Part shown: positions 26,401 through 38,513 of the stretch, in pieces
Layout: every line of letters begins with the position of its first letter
How positions within the stretch are numbered: position 1 is the first letter of the stretch
Source of the DNA: Lentinula raphanica
Taxonomy: Eukaryota; Basidiomycota; Agaricomycetes; Agaricales; Omphalotaceae
NCBI GenBank assembly: GCA_027919835.1
Contig: JANVFP010000037.1
Span: forward strand, 124,001-188,000
Direction of reading: 5' to 3'
Length of the DNA: 64,000 bases
Translations under genes and position numbers: made by a program
Notes under the pieces: model-generated
Told to the model about the DNA's origin: nothing
Databases searched by the model: none
The model's input: the letters and a program-made list of their open reading frames with translations, nothing else

Positions 26401-28518
26401 TGGGAACTGATTGAAGAGTTGTCGGCCCATTGCAATATGCTGGGGACCTTGACCTGTGACGAGGGTGAGCTTTCATGGGAAGCTCGTCGATCAAACGACA
26501 TACCTGAACATACCCACACCAGTGCGGGTCTGTTTCGTGGGATGAACCGAGGCGACGAGAAACTAGGTGTTGCGCCAGGGAGTGTGACAGCAAATGACCG
26601 CCAATTCATCTGCATACTTCGACGACCGAAAGAAAGAGCAAGAGCAGCTATGTCCTTGTTTCCATCCGCCAGGTTCACAAGCTCCTTTGCTACAGCACTC
26701 GTCGAAGAATCCGAAAGTGCGCCGGCCAAAAGAAGAGCGGGATATTTCGAAGGAATTTCGTTGGGAAGAGGGAGGCTGGGTTTATGACTCTCGACGAGCA
26801 CATGGGCATTGGAACCACCAATACCAGAACTGTTCATGGAAATCAATAGTTTGCCAGAAGAGTGACGAGGTCGGATGGGTTCAGATTCTGTGGGAACCCG
26901 CAATTTCCATTGCTTCCATTTGACTTTTTGGTTCAGCTTGTTGAGTTTGACGTTCGGAGGGACTACATGATCCTGGAAGATCCACAAAACTTTACACAGA
27001 GATGCCATAAACGAGACAATCTCAGTGTGTCTGTGGTACAGCATCAGAAAGCGAGTGAGCAGTCGAGGGCAAAAGGCTTACCCAATATTTCCTTTAACGC
27101 TCCCGATGAGGAGTTCGTCGTTTCTTGCGAACGCTTTACCAACCCAGTTGGCTTCTATGGGATCGCCCACGGATGTACCTGAGCAATTCAAGAGGGTGAT
27201 CATGAGTTTCGAGATCAACGAATATAATATGTGAAGAACTACCTGTCGCGTGCAATTCAATGAAATCAACTTCTTGGGGAGTTCTCCCCGTGCCGACATA
27301 TGCTTTCCTCATAGCATCTTCTTGTGCACTAGCAAGAGGCGCATAGACAGGGGCAGAATTACCGGTAGCATTGATTCCAGTCCCGAGAATCTAAAGGATT
27401 TGCGTTTGGTGCCAGGTGGCAGTGTAGACAATCGAAGAACATACCGAGCCATAAATATAATCTCCATCTGCGATTGCCTTGTCTAGAGGCTTAAGGACAA
27501 TTGCGACGCAACCTTCTCCACGTGAAAAACTGCAATGTTAACGATTAAATCAGGATTTTCAATATGAATAACAAACGAGTTGTTACCCGTTAGCACCAGC
27601 ATCGAACGGTTTGCACATTCCGTCAGGTGCTAGGACACCTCCTTGACTGTAGCAGATTATATCGATGAACCTGGATAGACGACGTCCTCAGTGAAAACAC
27701 GAAGAAGTTTTGAACAATAAGTAGACACAAACCTAGAGTTGACTTGACAACCACCGACAACCGCAGCTTCACATTCACCTGCACGTATGGCTTGAACGGC
27801 AAGATGGGTGGCAGTCGCAGTAGAGCTGCACGCAGTGTCCACAGGGAGCGAAGGACCACATAGATCGAGGTGATATGCAACTTTATTTGCAACCATAGTA
27901 TAGGCCCCTGCAAACGATCCTGCAGCATCGGTAGGAGCCTGTATACCGTGTCAATATCTGAAACATCTTGAAATATACAGTATCCAACTAACATGTTCAC
28001 CGACAGACAGTATGTCGTGAGCTACCGCCGACATGTAAGTTCCAATGTTGCGCCCACGATACTGAATACCAGCGTCCCATAGCGCAAGGAACGAGTTTTC
28101 GATAAGTCTGCGTGTTCCAACGGCAAGAGCTTTGGCATCTTTGGGGTTGATGCCGAATTCGAGATAATCAAACATCGATATGTCCTTCAAGAACGAACCA
28201 GTGTCGGTGAAGATATGGCCTGCGTTCTTGCCTCTCCATCTGCGTCACGATGATCAGCACGATCATTCGTAAGGGCGTCGGAAACGACTTACAGGTCGAC
28301 ATTGAACCTCTCTGCTGGGACACGGCCATATGAATCACGCTTTTCGTGAAGGAATTTTTTGAACATCTGGAAATCCAAATTTTCTTCGCTGTAATCTCCA
28401 CTAGGGAGCTCAGCGGAAATGCCGATCTAAGTTGAGGTTGAATCAGCTATGAGGGGAGGAGAGTTGACCTAGATCTTATGCTTACGATTGCGATAGGAGC
28501 TAGCGGTTCAGAGCTCAT
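20444..28518 (-). CDS. Reducing polyketide synthase (KS-AT-DH-MT-ER-KR-ACP-TE)
   Basis: Iterative type I PKS, cytosolic, building a reduced or polyene chain from malonyl-CoA. Start MSSEPLAPIAI at 28518. Exons in order: KS with active-site Cys in VDTACSSTATATHLA (about 27830) and the later GIGGSNAHVLVES; AT starting MGRQLFNQFPVF with VVGHSAGETTM (catalytic Ser); DH with QHVINSQPIMAAAGF (His) and HPAILDACFH (Asp); an MT-like stretch VLEVGAASSQLL lacking the usual Gly-rich SAM loop; an ER-like stretch (KGIVGTVY..GDRVVGVVSV) lacking the NADPH loop; KR with YLLVGGIGSMGM and FSSATILGSLGQANYAGANS; ACP with YGLDSLSAGHLSV (phosphopantetheine Ser); and TE with FTHGGGGNLLTF, GGYCASALIAYEL and a His in NGGHLTMM. 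Many introns. Architecture resembles basidiomycete polyene-type synthases; the product is not predictable. Confidence 0.85.
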
Positions 28519-28682
28519 TGTACAGGTGATGTACTTTGACTACAGGAGGAAGGAATGATGCACTGAGGCGTTTCCAGCAGGATGGTGGTTGTGCCTCGAA
28601 AAAGTTGTCCTATATAAGGGAAATTCGAGCTTTCATAAGGCGTTCGTCTGGGCGTGCTAGCTTGGTTTGAAGAGATCTGACT

Positions 28683-29616
28683 TCACAATGAGTTTGTTGA
28701 GTTCGCATGTTGACAGGCACCCGGTATTAGGCCATATACACGTTTCCCCGTAGCAGGTGCTTCCGGCATAACTGTGAATTGTTGTTGTTCGAGCCCCAAC
28801 TCAAAAATAGCCCCAGAGGGTGAGTAGTGCTGGATGGGCTGGATGAGGATTCTATCGAATACAGATGGAGTAGCAATTTCTGAGCTTCCCGTGGTGAATG
28901 GAGTCGAAAATCGGACGCGCCCACCGAGGTTCTGCCAGATTTTGTCTTGTTCTGCAGAGTTGAACGGGATGAAATGAATCGCAGCTACTCGGAGTTCAGT
29001 AATAGTGAACAGAATCAGCCTAGTCGATATCAGCTCAGCCTTCAGGAACAATGAAGACCATGAATTCACGTTTACCTTCAAACTTCAGAGTAGATCCAGT
29101 CAACAACTTGGTTGCACCAGAAAAAGAGCCATCAATCCGGCCCGGTCGGAATTTTCTGCGTTGAGTTGTGACCGCAACTGCCAACCACTGATGCTCTGGG
29201 CTGGTTATCCCAGCGACTGGTAAGCTGACAGAAGATGAGTATAGATGAAGAGCTCTAGTACCAACAAGCCAGCAGAACGTTCCAGGGCCGACGAGTTCTG
29301 TGTTGGACTGCTCCAGGAATGCAACCGTGTCGGAAAGGACCCAAAATTTAATCAAGTCATCGAGTGGCGCGGGAGGCGGCAATCGTTGGTAAAGGACAAA
29401 ATGGCAAGACTGCAGAGTATACAACTCTAGGCCGACTTTGACTGATGGATCATTCAAGAACGAAATACACGATTGAAAAAAGAAAAGCGGCACCAACTTC
29501 AGCTTTAACCCCAACGTGAAACAACATACGGAAATTTCGCAGGCAGAGAGAGACCAGTCCGAGTTTCTTGGCTGATCGCTCTCTGATACTGTATGGGTTC
29601 TGTATTCGAGGTACAT
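28683..29616 (-). CDS. Unknown protein beside the PKS
   Basis: Not recognised. The ATG at 29616 opens MYLEYRTHTVSESDQPRNSD. Downstream exons plausibly include VGLELYTLQSCHFVLYQRLP, FWVLSDTVAFLEQSNTELVG, ITSPEHQWLAVAVTTQRRKF and KLLTGSTLKFEG, then, in another frame, FTITELRVAAIHFIPFNSAE, FSTPFTTGSSEIATPSVFDR and a tail ending at 28683. Splice sites in the middle (near 29220-29260 and 29030-29080) are uncertain, and I could not find one fully consistent join. It sits between the PKS and the enoyl reductase, so a cluster role is possible, but no catalytic motif is seen. It may be degenerate. Confidence 0.45.
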
Positions 29617-29853
29617 ATTTCCTATACTTAATCATCAACATTGAGAATCAGATATTCATTGCCAGCGGTTACACGGATTCTCCAAAATTCCGCGGTAATA
29701 CAACCTGACGATGCGTCAACTGGACGATTCCAAAAGTTGTATGCTCCAGAATTAGCCGTGTCGTGTTGTACATTTCGAGAAATAAAAATCCTCACCTCTC
29801 GACTCTAGGTTTGCTTCAGATTAACTCCCCATTTTTCATCTTCCCTTCACAAC

Positions 29854-31135
29854 ATGAAAGCCGTCTTTACCATCGCTGGTGCTCGTGTCCAAGTTCGCGA
29901 CACTGACATCCCTGTACCTAAAGAAGAGCAAGTGCTCATCAAGATGGTCGCTGTTGCGCAAAACCCCACTGATTGTACGTGATATCTGACGTCGAACTGA
30001 GCGATAGTCACCGTAGTAACTCTCCCGACTTAGGGAAAACAATCAAACTTGCTCGTATCGTTGGAGCAATCGTGGGCACTGATTATGCTGGTACCATAGC
30101 TGGCGTAGGCCCCGGTGTCGACGAAGCAAAATATAAAATCGGCGACCGCGTCGCGGGTGTACTACATGGTTGTAAGTATTTTTCGTTGATGGCATCCGCT
30201 TGCCCCAGACACTGATTGGTCATTCTCCTAGCGTTGAACAAGAATGGGGCTTTTGCTGAATATGCACTCGCTCCGGTGCACTCCTTGATCAGAATCCCTG
30301 ACGATTGGTCATTCGAGCACGCTGCTCAGCTTGGTGTAGGCACAACAACCACTTGCCAGTGCTTCTGGCAGTCACAAAACCTTCCCAAACCATTCGAGCG
30401 GCCGACTTCACCCCCAACGACGGTGTTGATCTGGTCAGGGGCAAGCGCTACCGGGCATTATGCTATTCAGTTTGCCAAATTATCTGGAATGAAGGTCATC
30501 ACCACGGCGTCCCCAAAGCATTGGGACCGTCTCCAGGCTCTCGGTGCTGACGCATGTTTCGACTACAACGATCCTGATGTGTCTGAAAAAATTCGAGCCT
30601 ACACAGACAACAAACTCAAATACGCCGTCGACTGTTTCAGCGAGAAGACCTCTTTCCAGAGAGTCAGTGATGCACTCAGCGAGGAGGGGGGAACGATATC
30701 CTGCCTGTTCCCTTCACCTTACAAGTTGAGAGCTGGTATCAAGCTGAAGTTCACTCTCGCATACGACCTTCTTGCCGAAGTATGTTTCTTCGCCTTGTTT
30801 CTTCAATCGCACTGACCCTGTAATTTCTCTCTATCCAGCCATACAAATTCCCCAAACTGTATAATCCGCGCGCAGAGGACAAAGCATTTGGTAACTGGGC
30901 CACTGACCTCGTTTCAGAGGTGCTCAAGTCCGGTAAACTCGTCCCCCTTCCCATGAAACTCTATCCCAACGGGTTAGAAAGTGTTCAGGAGGGCTTGAGA
31001 TACATGCAGGAGGGCAAGGTTGGTATCACAGTTCTATTCCCGCTATTCAGACTCACAGTCAATTGAACCGCCTTACAGGTCAGCGCTGAGAAGATCACCT
31101 ATAGGATATCTGATACGCCTGGAATTGTGGCCTAG
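29854..31135 (+). CDS. Trans-acting enoyl reductase (MDR family)
   Basis: Medium-chain dehydrogenase/reductase of the LovC type, predicted to reduce enoyl intermediates on a PKS that lacks a working ER. Start MKAVFTIAGARVQVRDTDIP at 29854; five exons. Landmarks: VAVAQNPTDWKT (made by the first splice), GTDYAGTIAGVGPGV, GDRVAGVLHG, NKNGAFAEYALAP, AAQLGVGTTTTCQCFWQSQN, the nucleotide-binding stretch VLIWSGASATGHYAIQFAKL, then GADACFDYNDPDV and the exon GLESVQEGLRYMQEGKVSAE. No zinc-ligand cysteines, as in quinone- and enoyl-reductase MDRs. It is divergent from the PKS and the unknown gene. The trans-ER role is inferred from family plus context; it could instead be a stand-alone quinone or toxin reductase. 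Confidence 0.8.
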
Positions 31136-31888
31136 AAGGCTTGGTTTTAGAATAGTTAGAGTGCTTGATTATCTTGACTTGTATGAGACTCAATAACACC
31201 CTGTTGGTGAATACGTTGAACATATCTTGAAACCTTCATATCCTTACAAACGGCATGAGACTTTTCTTCGACTACGAACCAAATTTTTCCGCGAAATGAA
31301 CAGGCCGTATCGACACCGTGATGCTCTTGAACTCAGAGCTGCCCGGCAGTATAACTGACCCTTGTATATATCAAAACTTCGGGAAGAGTCCAATAATCCG
31401 ACTACTAACCATACACTAGTTTTGAACAATTGGAGGTACATACTGGTACGACCAAGCCCTTGAAGTTACAGAGCTGATGAAGCTGTCGGCCTTTACTAGT
31501 AGTACCTGGGTCCATTAGAGTTACTACTAGTCGGGATTACTTTTCGGACCTACTCGCGAGGCATTCGCTATGTACTAGTCTCGTTCCAGTCCGCATCTAG
31601 CTGGGGCTATCGATCGGTCTCATGTAGATGCAGATCACATACATAGCTTGTGTCAATCTGTTTTTAAGTATACGGATCATCTGTTGAAGTTATGATCTGC
31701 CTGAACGATACTAGACAAAACTAGGCGTGAATATTCCGAGTATCTAGTACGGTAAATACACTGTGAGAGTCAACAGGCTACTAATGATAGATCTTGATAG
31801 ATGCGAAGCACTCGGTGGCGTAAAAAACAATCTGTAGTAGGATAAGAGATGATAGGAACTTAGCAATGAATACGGTAAGACAGAGTTT
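31136..31888. other. Intergenic region
   Basis: Between convergent 3' ends. The stretch 31490-31740 has many short 'actagt'-type direct and inverted words but no organised repeat that I can delimit. No gene seen. Confidence 0.4.
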
Positions 31889-33673
31889 TTAGGCAGTAGC
31901 GGCGCGCAACTTCAGGTTTTTTCTATGAAGTATTCTCGCCACAACTTGAATAGCAGCGGAAGTTCCCATGAGGACTCCAGTCCAAACAATCCCCTTCCAC
32001 CAATCTAGCCCGCTACCGATTATTGCACCTCCCACTGGGGAGCCAATGAGGGATGATATGGCGACGGGTGCCATAGCCACACCGACGAGTTTTCTTCGCA
32101 GGAATTAGATACGAAGTCGACGCATTGAAGTGAGTCAAATAAGACTTACCCTCTATCGGCTTCGGAAGGCATAAGAGCAGTGATCACAGGAGAGAAAAGA
32201 GAAGTTGCTGATCCAAAGAAAAAGCCATAACTGGTACGGATGATTGTTTAGAGAATCTGAGGTGTTGGCAGAAACGGTCAAAACTCACAGAATACAGAAT
32301 ACAATGAGTCCTGCGGGGTGACTAGCTCCGAACATGATAAAGGCACATCCCGCTACAAAGCCGATTGAACTCAGTGTTCCATATGAATAGTATTCCCAAC
32401 AGAAATCTCACCATTGATGATCGCGCAGACAATATACGTCCCCACTACCCCATACTTATCGGCAAAATAGCTGGGTACTACCCGTCCGAACGCAGTTGAG
32501 AAACTCATTGCTGCTACGGAGTAGAAGATGAACCCTTCAGCCATATGATGGCTATCAGCGAAGAGTTGGATGTAGAAAAGCGGGAACAGTCCTCCAAGTT
32601 GTCCGAGGAATCCGGAAAAAAGGGTTAGAAGGTAAGGAGTATAGAGGAGGGGAGTATCTCCGGCGACGGCTTTCGGGGGGCGAGGGGGAACAGTCACGAG
32701 AAGATTCCCTATAGCTAGGAGGCCAAGGGAGAGGTATGCAGTGGCCCGAATAGCAGACGGGAAGCCATGTTTTGGAATAAGTTGGTTGATCATTACTATA
32801 CGTCGCGCGGGTGGTCAGTCCTGACTCCTCTTGACCAGTGATCTCGGACGTTCAATACTTACTTGAGAAAATCCCTCCCCCAAACGAACCAGCAGATATC
32901 ACGATACCCTACCAAATGGTCCTTTTGTCAAAGACGCATTCAATTCATCAGAAATATTACAAACCATTGCGATGGCTTGTCTTCCAGGAAAATGGAGAGC
33001 AGCAGTCACCAGTGCTGGAACGTAGCAAAGGCCGACGCCGATTCCCATACCTACTCCTTGCGCGAGAATTACTTGATAGTATTGATCCTCCTTTGTTAAG
33101 GAGAGCATGAAGAAGCTAGCAATGGCTTCAATCAGTGAGGTGATTTCTCCGAGAACGAAACAAAAATTACCTGACAAGATAAATGATACTGCCGGTTGCA
33201 AATACCACTCGAGTATGCCCCAAATCGCATCTGTCCACAAAGTATCAGTATCCACTGAAAGTTCAGTATCAAGAGCCGCTTACAGCTTTCCTCCGATCAC
33301 TCCCAAACCCAACTGCAGTAAAATTTCCAAGCCTATGATCCAACTGACACGGGAGGCTGAAGAGCTAGGCAGAAATTCGGAGACGTAGTAATCTTCGAAA
33401 ACTCCAAACGAGTTGACAGACGCGACCGTGCAAAATTGGATACAAAAGCAACCCAGCACTGTCAACGAGAATCGCTTTGTTCAGTGGCTATATGGGCTGT
33501 TGAGACGGAAGCTAGAACATACCTGTTAACCATGCTTTCGTCGCACCAACAGGGTGGGATGCTGGAGGTGTAACCTTCACGCCCTTCTCACTGCCATCGC
33601 TGCTTGGGTCCGTGGTGTAGTGGCCTGCTTCAGCTTGCTGAGCTTTCTCGAAACTACGACGTTGTTCAGACAT
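31889..33673 (-). CDS. MFS transporter, monocarboxylate type
   Basis: Membrane transporter of the fungal monocarboxylate-porter-like group (MCH family); substrate unknown. Start MSEQRRSFEKAQQAEAGHYT at 33673 with a hydrophilic N-tail, then FCIQFCTVASVNSFGVFEDY and the typical SWIIGLEILLQLGLGVIGGK. Later exons give AQGVGMGIGVGLCYVPALVT (the family's TM4-5 segment), FPSAIRATAYLSLGLLAIGN with TVPPRPPKAV, then YTPYLLTLFSGFLGQLGGLF, and the last exon SSLIGSPVGGAIIGSGLDWW ending at 31889. Seven or so introns, no breaks. Lying next to the PKS and enoyl reductase it may export or import a pathway compound; this is inference from position. Confidence 0.8.
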
Positions 33674-34441
33674 TGAAAAACTCGTGGTTCAATGCGTCGT
33701 TATGAAGGGTGACAGTCCTGAGAGGTGGGAGCGCTCATGCAGGCTTCAACTACTTATATTATGTACGATCAAAACCGTCTTGAAAAGCCTGGAAGCGTGA
33801 GGATAATTGAACCCGGGACATCATCAAACACAAGGTGTCAAATTGAACTTCATGCAGCCCGAGATTGGCTTGGAACAGCAACCATATTCAACTTAAGGCG
33901 TGCTGGAGTATACATGAACATTCAGAGGCGCTGGATATTCCTTTGGAACTCTCGCACAAAACAGCCATGGAGCATTCTCGAGATAACTGGGGTGTAGACT
34001 GGAGTAAGTAGGGCGTAAGTATCTGCGCAGAGCGTACCGGAAATACCGACGGAGATTCCGGGGAAATACACTTCGGAATACATTGATTAGAAAAGTGTAT
34101 GCCAATTCAATGGTTTGAATGAAGGTTCTCGGAATTTCCGACCTTCCCGAATCCCGATCAACCACCTCCATATTTCTGCATTGGAACAGAATTCAACAGA
34201 CGGGAAAGCAATTTGGGTCCTGGGATGATAAAACGAAGGGCTGTGAAAGTTGTATGAGTTCCTGAGATGCCTCGATTCCTTCTTGAAGGTTTGGGAAACT
34301 GAGAACAAACTGCATATCGACAGATCTAGGTTCGTTTACATAAATGCGTTCTGTGCACGATTATAAGACACATACCAGCCTACGCATTTTCTTCATCCCA
34401 TCGTCGGCGTCACCGATAGCACCCAACGCGTTTTCGTCACC
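33674..34441. other. Divergent promoter region
   Basis: Between two divergent genes (MFS on minus, RidA on plus). Two stretches rich in 'ggaaatac/ggaattccg' words occur at 34030-34160. No gene recognised; the last 80 bases probably hold the RidA promoter. Confidence 0.4.
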
Positions 34442-34852
34442 ATGTCTATGACCATCGAGAAAAACGGCGCCAAATACTTCAGAACCCAGAATCCATTCGA
34501 GAAAAACTTTGGGTTCAGTCGCGCAGTCCGTAAAGGGCCCTTCATTTTCGTCGGAGGCACGACTTCCTTCGACCCCGAGTCTGGAGAGATGATGCACGCA
34601 GACAGTGCCTACGGACAGGCTAAAGTGATCTTCGAAACGATCATAAAGTCCGTCGAGGCTCTGGGCGGCAAAAAATCGGATATCTTGAAGCTGAAGCTGT
34701 TCACGACGACGGAGGAGTGTGCGATGGAGGTAGGAAAGGCGTTCAAGGAAATCTTCGAAGAGATACATCCTGCTGCTATCCTTATTCTCGGCGTCACATT
34801 GGCGAGCCCAAATATGAAGCTTGAGGTAGAAGCAGAGGCAGTGGTACTCTGA
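34442..34852 (+). CDS. RidA/YjgF-family protein
   Basis: Small trimeric enamine/imine deaminase family member. A single uninterrupted 136-codon exon, unusual in this window. It reads MSMTIEKNGAKYFRTQNPFE, KNFGFSRAVRKGPFIFVGGT, then DSAYGQAKVIFETIIKSVEA, VLKLKLF-like KSDILKLKLFTTTEE and ASPNMKLEVEAEAVVL. The usual RidA C-terminal signature Arg in the 'P.(A/S)R..V' motif is not evident: ILILGVTLASPNMKLEVEAE has no Arg after 'P', so the canonical substrate-binding Arg may be missing and activity may differ (Rid-like subfamily). It stands near the PKS cluster boundary; membership is uncertain. Confidence 0.8.
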   Translation: MSMTIEKNGAKYFRTQNPFEKNFGFSRAVRKGPFIFVGGTTSFDPESGEMMHADSAYGQAKVIFETIIKSVEALGGKKSDILKLKLFTTTEECAMEVGKAFKEIFEEIHPAAILILGVTLASPNMKLEVEAEAVVL

Positions 34853-35144
34853 ATTTTTGTTGTATTTTCTGGTAAACACTTTATCTCTTCTCCTCGAGTA
34901 GCAGTGACTTGACCATGCTGCAGAATCACAATGGATATCAAAGCCTATTCAGATCGATCCATCATCAACGGCATAATCAATAAAAACTAGAATACTTCTA
35001 CCATATGTACAGTACGACCGTGTCGAAAGAATCATTGACGCGTCAGTTTAACCCCCTTGGGCCGCTTCGAGTATGACAGTCTGAAACGAGCGCTCGGACG
35101 TGTCTGCTGCCGATCAAGTGATTGCCAAAGTGACTGGTTCGAGT
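34853..35144. other. Convergent intergenic gap
   Basis: Short 3'-to-3' gap between the RidA gene and secreted-protein gene C1. No feature recognised. Confidence 0.4.
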
Positions 35145-36348
35145 CTACGGAGCCAGTTTTTCTTTTTTGGGCCAATCTTTGATTTTTGAACGCCATTCTT
35201 TCACATCTAGGGAAGACTTCGTCGGAAGATCTTCAATCTCAGCGACTGGTTGTTCGATCAGGCATAATCGAATATGAATTAGTGAAAACTCTCTAAATCA
35301 TCTTCAAAACACTCACGTCGTTGCACTGGATGATAGCATTTCACAATCATTCCCCACGTGCGCACAAAGGAGTATGGAATAACCATCGCAGTGTTAGAGG
35401 CACTAAAAGGTATGTATGCAATGGTATCAGGGTCTAGCGGAGTGTCCGGGCGTAATACAGCCGGGGTACTGCGTATCTGTAGGATGAAGTGAGCGTGATA
35501 TGCACAGGCACATCTTGTATCCTGAATGACTACACCCTCACCATGTTAGGATATTGCAGTGCGTTGATTTTCTTGACAGGTGCATACACAATGCACTAGA
35601 GTACAACAAAATCGATGAGATGAGTTCGGTCGGAGCAGAGAACGAAAGTAAGACCGACGATGGCCTTCCATATATGAATACAATTTACAGATTAGTTGGA
35701 AGTCAAGGAATTTCCAGCGATTTGCTCACATATTTCGGACTCTCGGGCTGTTGCTCGAGGCGAGAACGTCGCATGAGAAGATTCAAGTAGCCCACTCTGT
35801 TGGGCAAATCGGAAATATGTGAAAGATCCAAGTCTATGGTTCCACTCCGCTGAATTTCAGATCACAGAGGATGGCTATAATCAGTATTACCGTATTCTGA
35901 ATACGGTCGTAACACTTACTTCGAATGGTTCCAGGTCCACGTACAAAAAACCCACCACGATTTCTTCACTCTCCACGAATGTTTCACCAATGAATTGAGG
36001 TTTCGATTGATTTGAATCACTCCCTTGGCCCCTCTGTCCTGGGTTGAACACTCTGCTCATTGCGTTTCCTCGTGCGTCGAGTTGCGAGTACCGCGGCCTT
36101 TGGGGAACGTTCGAATCGTGCTGACCCTCCGTCTTTTCCTCATCGCCGAATGCGACAACCGAGTCAAAACCCGTGGTCACTTGAACGACACTCGGATCTC
36201 CAATCCCGCCAATGAGCTCGCGGGGAGTTGGCTGTAAAACGCGAACGGGAGATGCACGATGAGCTGGCAGCATAGACGATAACAATAATGCCGCGAGAAG
36301 GGTCATTTTCAGACGAGTCCAAGGAGAAGAGCGAAGTGATGGTGTCAT
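35145..36348 (-). CDS. Secreted protein, family C (copy 1)
   Basis: Unknown function. Start ATG 36348 (MTPSLRSSPWTRLKMTLLAA then LLLSSMLPAHRA), a signal peptide; an internal ATG at 36306 is an alternative. Exon 1 ends EEIVVGFLYVDLEPFE at a GTAAGT donor. Further exons: SGTIDLDLSHISDLPNRVGY, LNLLMRRSRLEQQPESPKY (GTGAGC donor), CIVYAPVKKINALQYPNM (acceptor CTCTAG near 35609), then IAYIPFSASNTAMVIPYSFV, RTWGMIVKCYH and finally LAEIEDLPTKSSLDVKEWRS with IKDWP, stop at 35145. These match family C copy 2 exon by exon, with introns at the same places, which is why I extend it past the stop at 35703 seen in the unspliced frame. The length of the intron before CIVYAP is uncertain. Confidence 0.6.
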
Positions 36349-37592
36349 AGTGAAAGTCTTTAATAAAGCGATGTAGGCGTTCAACGTAACGTTGTATGAA
36401 AGGAGGCCGGCTCCAAAAACAACAGGGCTCACAGAGGTAAAGACTCTGGAGGAATCGTTGGGACTTATATACCGCTGTACCAGGCTGGGCCCTGGAGAAT
36501 TGGAGCATTAAGGACACATCGATAGCCCTGGAGGAGACCTGAGATCCGAATTCCACCGAACGGCGGGCAAACCTGGATAAATTCGTGCAGACCTGTGCAC
36601 TGCAGGCCCAGTGCAGGCCTGAGGCTGGTGCAGGTTGGTGCACGCGTATCAGGCATAATTTTGCTCCTTTCTTGTGCGTAGCCATTTGGCAACGAAGATA
36701 GAACGTTCTGCCTCCTTCTGCTTGCAAGAAAGCCCTCATCGATGTACGATCAGCAACCGTTTCGATGACGGTCGACTATGAGATAAGTAGTAAGCGAAGG
36801 GATTCTCATTTCAAAACAACAAGAAACGCACATGCATACATTCTGTCAATATGTCCATCCTGCATCAGCTTGCATGCTCCTGCGTAGTCCTACGTCCGGC
36901 GGCCAGCGAATCGTGGCTGTTGCTGGGTTTCATCGAATTCAGAACAGGGAAAGAGCCCCGTTTCGACTTTCAGAAAAGGGTGTTCAAAGGTTCGCAAAAG
37001 TTCGCTTTTCTTGTCTCTTCGACTTATGGAGAAAGCTAGACACATTGAGCGAGGTTGAGCCTCGACTTTCGAGCTTCAAATCACCATGCGCTTGATTTCG
37101 GTGAGGGTTGCGGCCTGCTCGCGGCTATGTATTGCAGTTTTGATTTGTTAGCAATGCTTCAGCGAGGAGTAGCACCGAGAAATCAGCAGCGTACATGTGT
37201 TCAAATTCCTTCTCAAGTCCTCTCTGAAGCTGCTGGGTCCGTGTAAAGCTTTTACTGAACTTTGAAATCTTGCCACAATACTTTGAACCTCTATTGCCTT
37301 CGCTTGTTCTGTCTGATCATTCTTTTTTTTGCCTTGATTATTATGTCCCATAGCACACCGTTTTGAACGTAGGTGAGCAATACGATGTAGGAGTTGGAAT
37401 TCGAGCGAGGAGATTCAGGAAGAGGCTCAAGAAGCAGAATAGGCGCTTGGACGCCTATCATTCAAGCGCCGGTATGAGCATGACGTCCAGCGGCCAAGTA
37501 TGCAACCCTATGCAACCACAAGTCCGATAATATGTACAGTACATACTCTAATCTTCCTCACCATCTAGATTCTTTGAACAGTCCCTTCCAAA
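36349..37592. other. Intergenic region
   Basis: About 1.2 kb between the two family C genes. It contains a GC-rich stretch with repeated 'tgcagg/gtgcag' words at 36580-36650. Short ORFs on both strands have no recognisable domain. Confidence 0.4.
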
Positions 37593-38320
37593 TTACATCT
37601 CACGACCCTCAGGCCATCCGTTAACCTTCGATTTCCACTCTTGCGGCAAATCAGCGGGCTTCGAGCCTAGAAAATCGACACCTAGTATGGTAAGTAGTCA
37701 TGTTAGATTAAGACAAACAGTTCATACTCGCAACGGCGAACACTCACTACCACTGTCACTCTTATAACAGAGTCCATAGACCCCCCATTGGCTCGCATGA
37801 CCTCTCGGGATTTCCAACGCAGTGAGCTTTCGAACGTCCGACTCCACGTTGGTGTAGCTGAAGAATTTGACCTGGTCGAGATCGCCTTGGGGTTGGGTTA
37901 CAGTGGCACTATCAGAGATCTGCGAGTGTCCTTGGGCAGGCTCGGAGGTGTAAACAGGCGGTGATTCGTCATCGTATGCAGGTAGAGCTGAACGTTCCTC
38001 GTAGGACTGCAATGATCAACGGTGTTTCAATACTCGAGTCGCACCAGTGTAGAAACGAATGGTAATCTCACCAGTTCAAGAGGCATTGTGGTTCTACTCT
38101 TCACTGCATATACGACGCACTGTATACGGATTGAACTCCAATTTAGTGAAAAGCTGACTGTTTCTGTTAGAAGGCTCACGGTGGAGAAACGGTCCTACGA
38201 GCAAAACAATATGCCAATGAGATTTTGAATGTGATTCGAGCGCGCGAACGAATACACTGTAACTCACATTAGGATCCTGAGGTTTCATTTTCGGCCGTGA
38301 AGTGAGAAGATACAGCATAT

Positions 38321-38513
38321 CTATGACGTTATTTCTGTACAAAAATTATTAGCGCCTTGGACACTACTCAGCGCCTTGTGAATTCCTCAGCGCTTCAGAA
38401 TACAATGCCGAATATATTCTTTTTCCCGGAACTCCGGCATTTTTTCACCAGCGCACTCCGTAAAACCAGCGCACTCCACAACAAATCAGCGCACTCCACG
38501 AAAAATCAGTAGC
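38321..38513 (+). repeat. Left terminal inverted repeat
   Basis: 193-bp arm, reverse complement of 38991-39183 with only a few mismatches around 38430-38445. Confidence 0.85.

Noticed and set aside
35554..35790. Plus-strand ORF MQCVDFLDRCIHNALEY..
   Set aside because: Lies opposite the downstream exons of family C copy 1 and has no motif.
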